Shown piece by piece: positions 7,580 through 18,300 of a stretch of 64,000 nucleotides of DNA. The notes under the pieces were generated by a model. The model was not told where the DNA came from, did not search any database, and worked only from the letters and a program-made list of their open reading frames with translations. Source of the stretch: Sorangium aterium (lineage in GTDB: Bacteria > Myxococcota_A > Polyangia > Polyangiales > Polyangiaceae); NCBI RefSeq assembly GCF_028368935.1, contig NZ_JAQNDK010000003.1:1240001-1304000 (forward strand), given 5' to 3'. The position numbers and the translations under genes are program-made. The number at the start of each line of letters is the position of its first letter. Position 1 is the first letter of the stretch.

Positions 7580-9370
7580 GTGATCGGCACGATCATCGAC
7601 GGCAAATATCAGATACGCAAGCTCCTCGGCGAGGGCGCCATGGGCTCGGTTTACGAGGCCGAGCACACGGGGACCGGCCGGCGCTGCGCCGTGAAGGTGA
7701 TCAGCTCGGCCGATCTCACCCGCGACCCGAAGGTCGTGAGCCGCTTCCAGCGCGAGGCGCGCGCGGCAGGCGCGATCGACACACAGCACATCACGCAGGT
7801 GCTCGACGCCGGCGTCGATCGCGGCTCGAACCTGCCGTTCCTCGCGATGGAGTTCCTCGCGGGCGAGGATGTCCACGAGCTCATCAAGCGCGTCGGACCG
7901 CTCGCGCCCGACCTCGCGCTGCGCATCGTCGCGCAGTCGTGCATCGGGCTCCAGAAGGCGCACGAGGCGAGCGTCGTCCACCGCGACATCAAGCCGCACA
8001 ACCTGTTCCTCGCGCGCCGCGACGCCGGCGAGATCCTCGTCAAGCTGCTCGATTTCGGGATCGCCAAGGTGAAGATGGACCGGGCGAACGAGACCGAGAG
8101 CGCCGATCTGACGCGCACCGGGAACCTGATCGGCTCGCCGCTCTACATGTCGCCGGAGCAGGCGCGCGGCCAGAAGGAGATCGACCACCGCACCGACATC
8201 TGGTCGCTCGGCGCCGTGCTCTACCAGCTGCTGACCGGGCGGACGCCGTACCATCACATCACCGCGCTCGGTGAGCTGATCATCGCGATCTGCTCGGATC
8301 CTCCGCCGCAGGTGCAGGACTTCGCCCCGTGGGTGGCGCCCGAGATCGCGGCGATCGTGCACCGATGCCTCCTCCAGGCCCCCGGGCAGCGCTACCAGAG
8401 CGCGCAGGAGATGTTCGGCGCCATCCGGCCGCTCCTCCCGTACGGCTGGGGCATCCACGAGAGCATGCTCGTGCCGCTGCCGGAGGCCGTGCACCGGCAG
8501 TCCGCGCCGCGGCTCGCGGCGAACGCGCCGCAGGGTGGCGCGTACGCCGCGATCTCGCCGGCGAACCAGAGCGGCGGTTACCCCGCGATCTCGCCGGCGA
8601 ACCAGAGCGGCGGTTACCCCGCGATCTCGCCGGCGAACCAGAGCGGCGGTTACCCCGCGGTCCCGCAGGAGCACCGCGGAGGCTACTCGTCGTTCGCGCC
8701 TCCCCCGCTCCAGAACGGGCCGCCAGCGGCGATCGTTCCGGCCACCAACCATGCTGGCGCCGCGACGACGGGGGCGCTCACGCAGTCGCACCGCGGAACG
8801 CAGCCCGGGGTGCCGCGGGTGCCGGTGGTGGCCGGCGCCGCGCTCGCCGCCGCGGTCATCGCGGCCGGCGTGTACTTCATCAGCCGGCCCTCGGCGGAGC
8901 CGGTCGTGCAGCCAGAGGCGAAGGCGACCGTCGAGACGCTCCCGCCTGCGGCGGCCACGCTGACGTCGACCGCGCCGACGCCGGCCGCGACGCCGACGAC
9001 GCCGGAGGTGGTCGCGGCGGCGGTCGAGCCGCAGCCGAAGCGCGTTCAGGTCGTCATCCTGCCCGCCGACGCCTCGGTCGAGGTCGAAGGCAAGCGCGTG
9101 ACGACGCGCAACGGCATCCTCGATATCACCGGGCCGCCCGGGAGCGTGCACAGGGTGCGCGTCTTCAAGAAGGGGGGAGGCGAGGCCATGGCCGACGTCG
9201 TGGTGACCGACACCGGCGCGTTGCCGCCGAAGGTCGAGCTCACGCCGACGTCGGGGAAGGGCGGTCCTGCGGCATCGGCGAAGAGCGCCTCGGCCGCGTC
9301 GCCAGCGCCTCCGCCCGCGCCCACGACCCCCAAGGGGATCATCGACAACACCGACGAGTTCGGAAAGTAG
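7580..9370 (+). CDS. Transmembrane Ser/Thr protein kinase with PEGA-like tail
   Basis: A 596-residue protein starting at GTG. The kinase domain spans residues ~10-285: glycine loop GEGAMGSVYEA, Lys39 in CAVKV, HRDIKPHN (catalytic Asp136), LLDFGIAK (Asp158) and the SPLYMSPEQARGQ activation segment. All catalytic residues are present. A linker with three 12-residue ISPANQSGGYPA units leads to one membrane helix (~413-436). The periplasmic tail carries a PEGA-like segment (~490-565). This is the usual myxobacterial PknB-like layout, coupling an envelope signal to cytoplasmic phosphorylation. The next gene, 24 bases on, also carries PEGA-like domains and probably works with it. Confidence 0.9.
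   Translation: MIGTIIDGKYQIRKLLGEGAMGSVYEAEHTGTGRRCAVKVISSADLTRDPKVVSRFQREARAAGAIDTQHITQVLDAGVDRGSNLPFLAMEFLAGEDVHELIKRVGPLAPDLALRIVAQSCIGLQKAHEASVVHRDIKPHNLFLARRDAGEILVKLLDFGIAKVKMDRANETESADLTRTGNLIGSPLYMSPEQARGQKEIDHRTDIWSLGAVLYQLLTGRTPYHHITALGELIIAICSDPPPQVQDFAPWVAPEIAAIVHRCLLQAPGQRYQSAQEMFGAIRPLLPYGWGIHESMLVPLPEAVHRQSAPRLAANAPQGGAYAAISPANQSGGYPAISPANQSGGYPAISPANQSGGYPAVPQEHRGGYSSFAPPPLQNGPPAAIVPATNHAGAATTGALTQSHRGTQPGVPRVPVVAGAALAAAVIAAGVYFISRPSAEPVVQPEAKATVETLPPAAATLTSTAPTPAATPTTPEVVAAAVEPQPKRVQVVILPADASVEVEGKRVTTRNGILDITGPPGSVHRVRVFKKGGGEAMADVVVTDTGALPPKVELTPTSGKGGPAASAKSASAASPAPPPAPTTPKGIIDNTDEFGK
8551..8658 (+). repeat. Three 36-bp tandem units inside the kinase gene
   Basis: Three head-to-tail 36-bp copies with the same phase (8551, 8587, 8623) encode the juxtamembrane ISPANQSGGYPA repeat. 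There are no unique spacers, so this is not a CRISPR. Confidence 0.9.
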
Positions 9371-9394
9371 CAGCGGAACGACAGGCTGAGTACG

Positions 9395-11266
9395 GTGCTC
9401 GATCGAATGGATCTGCGTACGCGGCGCGGCGGCTCTCGTCCTCTCTCCCTCGCGCGGCGTCCCCGCGCGGCGCCGCGGCTGCGCGCGCTCTCGGCCGCGA
9501 TCGCGGCCGCGGTCGCCGCCGGCCCGGCGCTCGCGCAGCCGGCGCCGCCGGCCGCGGGCGCCGCGGAAGCCGGCGCGCCGGCCAGGGAGGGCGCCGCGCC
9601 GGCCACGGGCGCTGCGGTGCCGGCCGAGGAGGCGCCCGTCTCCGAGACGGACCGGCAGGTGGCGCGGCTCCACTTCGAGAAGGGGCTCACGCTGCTGCGC
9701 GAGGAGGCCTGGGGCCCTGCGCTCGCGGAGTTCCTCCTCTCGCGCAAGCTCTTCCCGACGCGCGTGGCCACGAACAACGCCGCGATCGCGCTGCGCAAGC
9801 TCCAGCGCTACGACGAGGCGCTCGAGATGTTCGAGACCTTCCTCCGCGATTTCACCATGTCGGCCGCCGAGCGCGCTGCCGCGCAGCGGGAGATCGCCGA
9901 GCTGCGGGCGCTCGTGGGGACGCTCGACATCACGAACGCGGAGCCCGGGGCGTCCATCGTGGTGAGCGGCGAGGAGCGCGGGCAGTACCCGCCCGTCAAG
10001 CCGATCCGCGTGGCGGCGGGCACGCACGTCCTCCGCGTCTTCAAGGAAGGCTACGAGCCGGTGGAGACGCGCGTCGACGTCGCCGGCGGGCAGACCGTCA
10101 CGGTCAACGCGAAGCTCCGCAGGCTGACCCGCTCCGGCCGGCTGCGCGTGGTGGAGCGCGCCGGCAAGACGGTCGACGTGCTCGTGGACAACGTGGTCGT
10201 GGGGCAGACCCCGTGGATCGGCGCGCTGTCGGTCGGCGACCACATGGTGGCGCTGCGCGGCGCGGGGAAGCTCGGGACGCAGCCGACGGCGGCGCCGGTG
10301 AAGCCTCAGGAGCTCACGACGCTGTCGCTGCTCGCCGAGGATCTCGACGCCTCGCTGCGGGTCGACCCCACGCCGCCCGGCGCGAGCGTGTGGATCAACT
10401 CGGTCAACGTGGGCAACGGCGTCTGGCTCGGCCGGCTCAAGGTCGGCACGCACCGGGTCGAGGTGAAGGCCGACGGGTTCGTCACCGGGACGCGCACGGT
10501 GACGCTGCAGAAGGGCCAGCGCCAGAGCCTCGACGTGGGGCTCGAGCGCGACGAGGACGCGGATATCTGGCGCAAGCCGCCGAAGATCACGCTCGACGTG
10601 AGCGCCTCGTTCCTGCTGGCGCCGACGCTGGGCGGCGAGATCACGGACGGCTGCGACTCGGGCTGCTCCAGCTCGCTCGGCCTCGGCGGGCTCGGGATGA
10701 TCCACGGGGGCTACGAGCTCGGCTCGGGGATCGGCGTCGGGATCGAGCTCGGCGGCCTGTTCGCGGCGCAGCAGCTCGACGAGCGCTCGGCGGCGCTCAG
10801 GCCGGTCGGCTACCGGGATCCGCTCGACGGCACGGCGAGCGACACGCTTCGCCTGGGCGGCTTCCTGGCCGGCGCGACGTTCGGATACCACTTCGGCGAG
10901 CGCTTCCCGGCGCTGCTCCGGCTGGGCGCGGGGGTGCTCGTGGGCGAGGTCCGCGACGAGCGGACCGGCAGGTTCAGGACGACCGGCGGGGAGTCGTTCA
11001 ACACGTTCCCGGTGGTCGACTTCGCCTCGGCGACCTACTTCTACGCGGATCCTGAGGTGCGCCTCGGCCTGCGGCTCGGAGAGCGGTGGGAGGTCGCCGG
11101 TAGCGTGAAGCTGCTTCTCCTGATCGGCCTCAGCAAGCCGAAGTGGGACAGGACGATCGAGCTGGCGGCGGCGAGCGACGGGATCGGCACGTACGAGCCG
11201 GAGTCGCTCATGGGCGATTTCGTCCTGATGATCGCGCCTGGGGCGAGCCTGCGTTACCAGTTCTGA
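9395..11266 (+). CDS. TPR/PEGA protein with predicted outer-membrane barrel
   Basis: A 623-residue protein. It starts at GTG 9395 or ATG 9407 (same frame). A signal peptide (to about residue 48, PALAQP) is followed by TPR-like helices (~85-150, HFEKGLTLLREEAWGPALAE and ALEMFETFLRDF), then three PEGA-like beta modules (~160-385) with the typical 'GxxxVxVxGEExG', GTHVLRVFKEGYEP and GTHRVEVKADGFV strands. The C-terminal ~230 residues alternate like a beta-barrel and end in LRYQF, with a terminal aromatic residue typical of outer-membrane barrels. It follows the kinase gene closely and is probably co-transcribed. A role linking envelope state to the kinase is inferred from that context. Confidence 0.7.
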   Translation: MLDRMDLRTRRGGSRPLSLARRPRAAPRLRALSAAIAAAVAAGPALAQPAPPAAGAAEAGAPAREGAAPATGAAVPAEEAPVSETDRQVARLHFEKGLTLLREEAWGPALAEFLLSRKLFPTRVATNNAAIALRKLQRYDEALEMFETFLRDFTMSAAERAAAQREIAELRALVGTLDITNAEPGASIVVSGEERGQYPPVKPIRVAAGTHVLRVFKEGYEPVETRVDVAGGQTVTVNAKLRRLTRSGRLRVVERAGKTVDVLVDNVVVGQTPWIGALSVGDHMVALRGAGKLGTQPTAAPVKPQELTTLSLLAEDLDASLRVDPTPPGASVWINSVNVGNGVWLGRLKVGTHRVEVKADGFVTGTRTVTLQKGQRQSLDVGLERDEDADIWRKPPKITLDVSASFLLAPTLGGEITDGCDSGCSSSLGLGGLGMIHGGYELGSGIGVGIELGGLFAAQQLDERSAALRPVGYRDPLDGTASDTLRLGGFLAGATFGYHFGERFPALLRLGAGVLVGEVRDERTGRFRTTGGESFNTFPVVDFASATYFYADPEVRLGLRLGERWEVAGSVKLLLLIGLSKPKWDRTIELAAASDGIGTYEPESLMGDFVLMIAPGASLRYQF

Positions 11267-11403
11267 CGAGACCCGAGCCGGTGCGCCGCGCGCGGTCGCG
11301 AGGCTCCGCTCCGCGTCGCGTGCTCCCGATCCCGCTCGGCGCTGCTCGTACCTGACGAGGCGTGGCACCGATGTGTGGGCGCGCCTCGTCTGCCCTTGGC
11401 AAC

Positions 11404-14400
11404 CTAGCGATGGGAGGTCCGCCGGCGGCGAAGCCCGGCCAGCGCTGCGGCGACGCCGAGGAGGAGGGAGAGGCGCGCGGCATTGCGCTCGACGGGGGCG
11501 CCGACGACGCCGCAGGAGCAGGACGGGACCTCCGACGGATCGATCTGCGGGACGCACTGGTTCGCGAGGTTGCACACCATGCCATCGACGCAGTCGGCCA
11601 CCGATCTGCACGGTGAGGCGCAGGCGCTGCCGCCCGGCGGGCAGGCGTACGGGGTGCAGTCCGTGTCGGCGCCCGGGGACCGGAGCGTGTGCGCGCCGTC
11701 GCAGCTCGGTCCGATCTCCTCGAGGTCGGCGCAGACGCCGTCGAGGCAGACGAAGTCCTGGATGCAGTCGTCGTCGGAGGCGCAGGAGGTCTTGCAGGCG
11801 GTCTCGTCCGCGCACTTGAACCCGCCGCAGCGCTCGACCACCGGATCCTTCTCGCCGCCGTCTCCAGCGCAGAAGAAGCGCGTGAGCGTCGCGGGACCCA
11901 CGATGCAGCCCTCGTCCGGGCAGGAGCACGTGAAGGTCCTCGCGACCGCCCCCTCCACGGGGAACATGCACTTGGCATCCGTGGCGCCGCCGCAGTAGCC
12001 GGCGCACGCGCCGTCACCGGGGCACGCCTCGCGCTGGAAGGTGCCGCCCTCGTTCGGGTGCGGCGATTCGTGGTCGACGGGCGTCCCGACGTTCGTGCAC
12101 CTGCCGACGTTGTTCACCACGTCGCATGCCTGACACTGGCCATCGCACGCGAAATCGCAGCAGAATCCGTCGACGCAGTGGCCGGAGATGCACTGGCGAT
12201 CGCGAGCGCACTCGGCGCCGTTGGCGAGTCGATCGAGGCACAGACCCGACCCGGGCGGTGCGCCGCCGGATCCGGCGGACGCGCCGCCTGCACCAGCGCC
12301 GCCCGATCCAGCGGACGCGCCGACTGCACCAGCGCCGCCCGATCCGGCGGACGCGCCGCCAGCGCCCGCGCCACCCGATCCAGCGGATGCGCCGACTGCA
12401 CCAGCGCCACCCGACCCAGCGGATGCGCCCCCTGCGCCACCTGCACCTCCGCCGCCTCCAGCGGATGCGCCGCCTGCACCAGCGCCACCCGATCCAGCGG
12501 ATGCGCCGCCCGCACCGCCCGACCCAGCGGACGCGCCGCCTGCGCCGCCTGCGCCCGCGCCGCCACCACCCGTCCCGGAGGATGCACCTCCGGCGCCGCC
12601 GGCCTCGCCGCAGGCGTCCGGATCGCCGACGCCGACGTCGCACCAACCGCTCTCGTCACAGCCGCAGTCGTCAAGGCAATAGAGAATGCACCTGTTGTTG
12701 CTGCCGCAGCGGCCCGGCTTGCAGTCCTTGGTGGATTCATGAGCCAGCGCGTGCCCCAGGCCATCGCAGCGGTTGTGCACTTCGATCTGGTTGACGCAGA
12801 CGATCGGGAGCTCCGTGTCGAGCTTCGCAGGACCACAGGTGCCATCGCTGCCCGTCCCCTTGCCCGACGCCGTGCACGAGAAGCACTCCTGATCGCACGC
12901 CTCGTTGCAGCAGACGTTCTCCGTATCGGAGCAATGCCCCGATGCACACTCCTGATCGTGCGCGCACGCCTCGCCGTTCGCCTTGATGAGCAGCTGCGCG
13001 CTGGCGAGCGGCTGCGTGCTCGTCGCCCCGATGCCGCCCGCGACGAGCACCGCCCGGCCTGCGACGCGGTCCGTGCCGGCGTTGACGACGACGGCGACGT
13101 GCTCACGACGAGCCTCCTGTGCAAGCGAACCGGCAGGCAGGCTGAGGGGGCTGAACTTCCTGGTCAGCGGATCGTAGATGGCGGCGCTCGAGAGCGAGGT
13201 CGTGCCGTCGAACCCGCCGGCGATGAGGACGTCGCCCGTCGGCAGCAGGCTCGCCGTGTGGTTGGCGCGCGCGTTCGCCATGGAGATCGGCGTCGGCTGC
13301 AGCTCGAAGCCCCGCTTCGTCGGATCGGTCACGCCGTCGTGGTAGATGTCGATGGTGCGGACGTAGGCGCCCGCAGAGACCCGGGTGGTACCTCCGACGA
13401 GGATCACCTCGCCTGAATCGAGCGACGTCGCCGTCTGACCGCCCAGCGCCTCCGTGCGGTCGATGAGCGTCGCCGTGTGGAAGCCGCGGAGGGCGCTCAT
13501 CTGCGCCGTCATCGGGGTCGCGGAGGGCGAGAGGACGGAGATCGGCCGGAAAACGCCCTCGTCCTCGTGGAAGATCTCGGCCGAGGTGAGCGCTGCGCCC
13601 GAGAGGACGAAGCCGCCTGCGACGAGCACATTCCCCTTCTTCAGGCGGACCGCCGTGTGGGCGTGGCGCGAGGTCGCCATGCTGCCCACGGCGGCGAGCG
13701 TGCTCGTGACGGGCGCTCCGCCGTTCGGTCCGAAGGAGCTGAACGTGTAGAGGGAAGCGGTGCTCGTGGGCTGGTTGAGCGGATCCGCGAGGCCGCCCGC
13801 GACCAGGACCTCGCCAGGAACGAGGAGGGTGGCCGAGTGATTGAACCGGCCCAGCGAGGCCCCCGCGTCCCTGACGAACTGGCCGGTGGCCGGGTTGTAG
13901 ACCTCGATGGCGGCGACCGGCGTGCCGCTCGTGCGCTGGCTGCTGCCGCCCACGACGACGACCGCCGGCGGCGGAGGCGCAGGATCCGACGGCGCGGCCG
14001 GGGCGAGCTTCGTGACCGCCGTGGCGGTGTGGGCGCCGCGCGCGACGTCCATCGCGTCGGTGCTCGCGAACGTGCGGTCGAGCGGGAAGTACAGCTCCGC
14101 CGTCGCCAGCGCGCCCCCGGACGCGTCGAACCCGCCCGCGAAGAGCACGGGGCTCGCAGGGTTCGCCGGGTCGATCACGGTGGCGGTGTGACGGGCGCGC
14201 GGCGTGATCATCTGGTTCGTCGTGGCGATCCACTGCGGGTCGAGGAGCGCCGGGTACTGAACGCCGGCGGGCTGCCATCCGACGATCACCGTGCACGCCG
14301 GCGCGCCCGGCGGGGTGACCGGCCGGCCCCACGGGGCGCGAGGGCTCGTGTCGACGGCGCAGCCCTCGACGGAGAGCGAGGCCGGAAGGCGCGCGCCGGT

Positions 14401-15051
14401 CGCGTCGACGAGGTAGGGGGGCGCGACGCGCAGGCGGGGCGAGCCGCCGGCGTCGAGGAACTCGAGCGTACGCTCCACGAGGCGGAGGCCCGAGGCGGCG
14501 GTGACATCGACCCGGTAGCGGAGCTCCTTGCGCGCTGGCTCCTGCTCGAAGACGACGAAGTCCTCGGTGCCGTTCGGGAGGACGCGGTGCAGGACGTCGC
14601 GTGCGCCGCCTTCGGCGCGCAGCGCGCCTGCGTAGAGGACGAGGCCGCTGTCGACCGCCGCCGGCACGTCGGCGGCGTCGACGAGGGAGAAGGCGATCGA
14701 GACGCGAGACGCGCCATCGGCGAGGCGCACCGGACCGGCGGCGCGCGCCGGGAGCTCGACGGACGCCGCGGCCCCCTCCGGGGCTGCCGCGCGCAGGGCG
14801 CCGGCCGGGGTCGGCGCGACGATCTTGACGGGGCTCGCCGCGATGGCGTCGGCGAAGCGCGCGCGGATCGCGGCGATGCGGGCGCGCGCTCCGGGCGGCG
14901 CAGCCTGGGGTGACGCGGCGCCGGGCTGGGGGGAGCGGCGCGAGGCGCCCTCGTCGGAGCAGCCAAGGACCTGGGGGAGAATGGCGCACGCAGAGAGCAG
15001 CGCAGCCGTTCGCAGCCTGAAGCCGAGTCGCAGCACGCGGTGGTTTCGCAA
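11404..15051 (-). CDS. Kelch/Cys-rich surface protein with MYXO-CTERM-like tail
   Basis: A 1215-residue protein. A TTG start at 15051 is taken; GTG at 15036 is an alternative. The signal peptide ends VLGC, a good lipobox. Residues ~260-680 hold kelch/galactose-oxidase-like repeats (VLFAGGFDASGGALATAELY, VLVAGGFVLSGAALTSAEIF, DVLIAGGFDGTTSLSSAAIY). Two Cys-rich modules of the CxxGHCxxxxCCxxAC type flank a ~110-residue Gly/Ala/Ser linker built from GASAGSGGAGA units. The C-terminus (CSCGVVG, hydrophobic helix, RRRR) matches the MYXO-CTERM surface-sorting signal. A large cell-surface adhesion or sugar-binding protein is likely. It is divergent from the thrombospondin-3 gene, which has the same kind of tail. 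Confidence 0.8.
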   Translation of the reverse strand: MRNHRVLRLGFRLRTAALLSACAILPQVLGCSDEGASRRSPQPGAASPQAAPPGARARIAAIRARFADAIAASPVKIVAPTPAGALRAAAPEGAAASVELPARAAGPVRLADGASRVSIAFSLVDAADVPAAVDSGLVLYAGALRAEGGARDVLHRVLPNGTEDFVVFEQEPARKELRYRVDVTAASGLRLVERTLEFLDAGGSPRLRVAPPYLVDATGARLPASLSVEGCAVDTSPRAPWGRPVTPPGAPACTVIVGWQPAGVQYPALLDPQWIATTNQMITPRARHTATVIDPANPASPVLFAGGFDASGGALATAELYFPLDRTFASTDAMDVARGAHTATAVTKLAPAAPSDPAPPPPAVVVVGGSSQRTSGTPVAAIEVYNPATGQFVRDAGASLGRFNHSATLLVPGEVLVAGGLADPLNQPTSTASLYTFSSFGPNGGAPVTSTLAAVGSMATSRHAHTAVRLKKGNVLVAGGFVLSGAALTSAEIFHEDEGVFRPISVLSPSATPMTAQMSALRGFHTATLIDRTEALGGQTATSLDSGEVILVGGTTRVSAGAYVRTIDIYHDGVTDPTKRGFELQPTPISMANARANHTASLLPTGDVLIAGGFDGTTSLSSAAIYDPLTRKFSPLSLPAGSLAQEARREHVAVVVNAGTDRVAGRAVLVAGGIGATSTQPLASAQLLIKANGEACAHDQECASGHCSDTENVCCNEACDQECFSCTASGKGTGSDGTCGPAKLDTELPIVCVNQIEVHNRCDGLGHALAHESTKDCKPGRCGSNNRCILYCLDDCGCDESGWCDVGVGDPDACGEAGGAGGASSGTGGGGAGAGGAGGASAGSGGAGGASAGSGGAGAGGASAGGGGGAGGAGGASAGSGGAGAVGASAGSGGAGAGGASAGSGGAGAVGASAGSGGAGAGGASAGSGGAPPGSGLCLDRLANGAECARDRQCISGHCVDGFCCDFACDGQCQACDVVNNVGRCTNVGTPVDHESPHPNEGGTFQREACPGDGACAGYCGGATDAKCMFPVEGAVARTFTCSCPDEGCIVGPATLTRFFCAGDGGEKDPVVERCGGFKCADETACKTSCASDDDCIQDFVCLDGVCADLEEIGPSCDGAHTLRSPGADTDCTPYACPPGGSACASPCRSVADCVDGMVCNLANQCVPQIDPSEVPSCSCGVVGAPVERNAARLSLLLGVAAALAGLRRRRTSHR
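12250..12560 (-). repeat. 36/72-bp tandem repeats coding a Gly/Ala/Ser linker
   Basis: A GC-rich array of imperfect 36-bp units, often pairing into 72-bp super-units, encodes alternating GAVGASAGSG and GAGGASAGSG. It forms a flexible spacer between the two Cys-rich modules. Confidence 0.75.
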
Positions 15052-15329
15052 GGGTCGTTCCGTGGTCGGCGCGGCGCGCGCGACGTGAGGGGGCGGATCT
15101 GGGCCATCCTAACAGAAGGCGGCCCGCAGCCGAACAGCGAGGCGGCGCGGCGCGTCGCCAGAGCGGCGCGGCGCTCCTCCGACGTGGCGTCCGACAGGGG
15201 ACGCGGCGGCGGGCCATCGCCGCTCCCTTGGGCGCGCGGCCGAGGAAAACCTCCCCAGGAGGAGGGCGAAACTGGGTAGGCTTACGGGGGCGCTGTCGCG
15301 TACGGCGCGATCTGTCTGGAGGAGCCGCG

Positions 15330-18300
15330 ATGACTTTCCCCGCCTTGCCCTGGATGTCCCGCCACCTCGCGCACGCCGGCGCCGCGCGACGCGGGATCTT
15401 GCCGCTGCTCGCGGGCCTGCTCGCGCTCGTGGCGCTCGCGCCCCGGCCGGCGAGCGCGACGCTGTGGGACACGGACAACGACGAGGTCGCGAACGCCGTC
15501 GACAACTGCCCTGGGGTCAGCAACCGAAGCCAGTACGACGGCGATGGCGACGGTCTGGGCGACGCCTGCGACGATGACGACGACAACGACGGCATCTCGG
15601 ATGACGCGGATCTCGACGACGACAACGACGGGCTAGCGGACACTGCCGACAAGTGTCCGACGATTCCCACGCCCATGGCAGCGGATCCAGACGCTGACAG
15701 CGATAACGACGGCGTGCCGAACGTCTGCGACAACTGCGACACGGACCGCAACGAGGATCAGCTCGACAGCGATAGCGACGGGCGCGGGAACATCTGCGAG
15801 ACCGACAACGACGCGGATGGCGACACCGACTTCAACGACAATTGCCTCAACGTCTCGAACGCCGACCAGCGCAATGCCGATGGCGACAACTACGGCGACG
15901 TCTGCGACAACTGCCCTGGTGCATCCAACAACGATCAGCGGGACAGAGACAACGATGGCGTCGGAGACGACTGCGATAACTGCGCAAACGCACCGAACAC
16001 CGATCAGCACAACCCTGACGGCGACCTCTTCGGCGACGTGTGCGACAACTGTCCTGACGCGGCCAATACCAACCAGAATGACAGGGATCATGACGGGATC
16101 GGCGACGCGTGCGACAACTGCCCGGACTCGGCGACGACGAACCAGGCTGACGGCGATGGCGACGGGGTCGGCGACGCGTGCGACAACTGCCCGGACACGC
16201 CCAACCGCGGCCAGGAAGACGTGGATCACGACGGGGTCGGCGACGCGTGCGACAACTGCCGAGACCGCGCGAACACGGACCAGGCGAACAGGGACGGCGA
16301 CACGGTCGGCGACGCGTGCGACAACTGCCCTGGCTCGCGCAACGACGACCAGGTTGACGACGACCGTGACGGGACGGGCGACGCGTGCGACAACTGCCTG
16401 GGCCGCCAGAACGATCAGCAAAACGAGGACGGCGACGCCTTCGGAAACGCGTGCGACCTCTGCCCGTACGTGGCAACCCTGACCCAGGTCGACACCGACG
16501 GCGACGGCTTCGGTGACGCGTGCGACAACTGCCCACGCCTCATCACCGCGAACCAGGCCGATGGCGACGGGGACAATGTCGGCAACGCGTGCGACAATTG
16601 CCCTGAGGTCGCCAACGCCGACCAGATCGACAGCGACGGCGACGGCCTCGGCAACGCGTGCGACAACTGCGCCAGCATCGCCAACGCCGGCCAGCTCGAC
16701 GATGATCACGATGGGGTCGGCAACGTCTGCGACAATTGCCCCTCGACGCCGAACAGGCCGAGCGGGACGAACGCGCAGGACGACAGCGATGGGGACCGGA
16801 TAGGCGACGCGTGCGACAACTGCCCGACCACGGCGAACGCGAGCCAGACGAACACCGACGCTGCCACCGGCGACACGCTGGGCGACGCGTGCGATGACGA
16901 CGACGACGCCGACGGCGTGCCCGACACCGCCGACAACTGCCCGACCGAGCCGAACACGAGCCAGCGCAACACGGACCGGAACCTGCCCGGCGGCGACGCG
17001 CTGGGCGACGCGTGCGACAACGACGACGACGCCGACGGCGTACCCGACGCCACCGACAACTGTCCGCTCCAGCGCAACCTCGATCAGACGAACACGGACG
17101 AGGACCTGACCGACGGCGACGGGTTCGGCGACGCGTGCGATGACGACGACGACGCCGACGGCGTGCCCGATGTGAACGACAATTGCGTCACGACGCCGAA
17201 CAGCGCCCAGGCCAACACCGATCTGCACCTGCCCGGCGGCGACGCGCTGGGCGACGCATGCGACACCGACGACGACGCCGACGGCGTACCCGACGCCGCC
17301 GACAACTGCCAGTTCGCACCGAACAGCACGCAGATCAACACCGACCAGAGCCTCGCCGGTGGCGACGCGCTGGGCGACGCGTGCGACACCGACGACGACG
17401 CCGACGGCGTGCCCGACGCCACCGACAACTGCATCACCACCCCGAACCCGGGGCAGGAGAACAACCCGAAGAACGGGCCCGAAGACGCGCTTGGCGACGC
17501 GTGCGACGATGACGACGACAACGATCGCGTCCTCGACGTCGACGACAACTGCCAGTACGACATCAACACCAACCAGGTCAACACCGACCGCGCCCATGGC
17601 GATGGCGATGACGCCGGCGACGTCTGCGACGACGACGACGACGACGATCTCCTCACGGACGCGGAGGAGGCGGCGCTCCGGACCGATCCGACGAGCGTCG
17701 ACTCCGACGGCGACACCATCGGGGACTTCGAGGAGGTGTTGAACCGCGACAATCCCGCCGATCCGGTCAACAACACCGACGATGACGCGTTCATCGACGC
17801 CGTGGACCCTGACAGCGACGGCGACGAGGTGCTCGACTCCGAAGAGGCCGGGGATGCTCTGCTGAACACGCCGGCAGTCGACACAGACGGCGATGGGACG
17901 CCGGACTACCGGGACACCGACTCGGACGACGATGGCGTGCTCGACGGCGACGACAACTGCCGCCTCATGCAGAACCCGCCGCCTGCGCCGGGCGAGCCGC
18001 AGGTCGACACCGATGGCGACGGCAAGGGCGACGTGTGCGACGGCGACTCGGACAACGACGGCAAGCTCGACGTCGACGACAACTGCCCGAGCGTGGCGAA
18101 CGCCGGGCAGGAGGACGCCGACCGCGACGGCACCGGCGACGCGTGTGATCCAGACGGCGATCCGGACGCCGACGGGGTGATCAACGACGACGACAACTGC
18201 GATTTCGCGGCGAACCCGCCGCCTGCGCCGGGCGAGCCGCAGTCCGACCTCGACAACGACGGCCTCGGCGATCCCTGCGATGATGACGCCGACGGCGACT

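Noticed and set aside
8551-8658. CRISPR-like 36-bp direct repeats
   Set aside because: The copies abut without unique spacers and are translated as part of the kinase juxtamembrane linker.
7211-12007. A nearly 1600-codon open frame on the minus strand
   Set aside because: It runs antisense to the Ser/Thr kinase and PEGA genes, has Arg/Ala-heavy composition and no domain. It is a product of high GC in the third codon position of the real genes.
15228-15329. Earlier TTG start for the thrombospondin-3 protein
   Set aside because: ATG 15330 has a strong GGAGGAG and begins a proper signal peptide; the extension would hide it.
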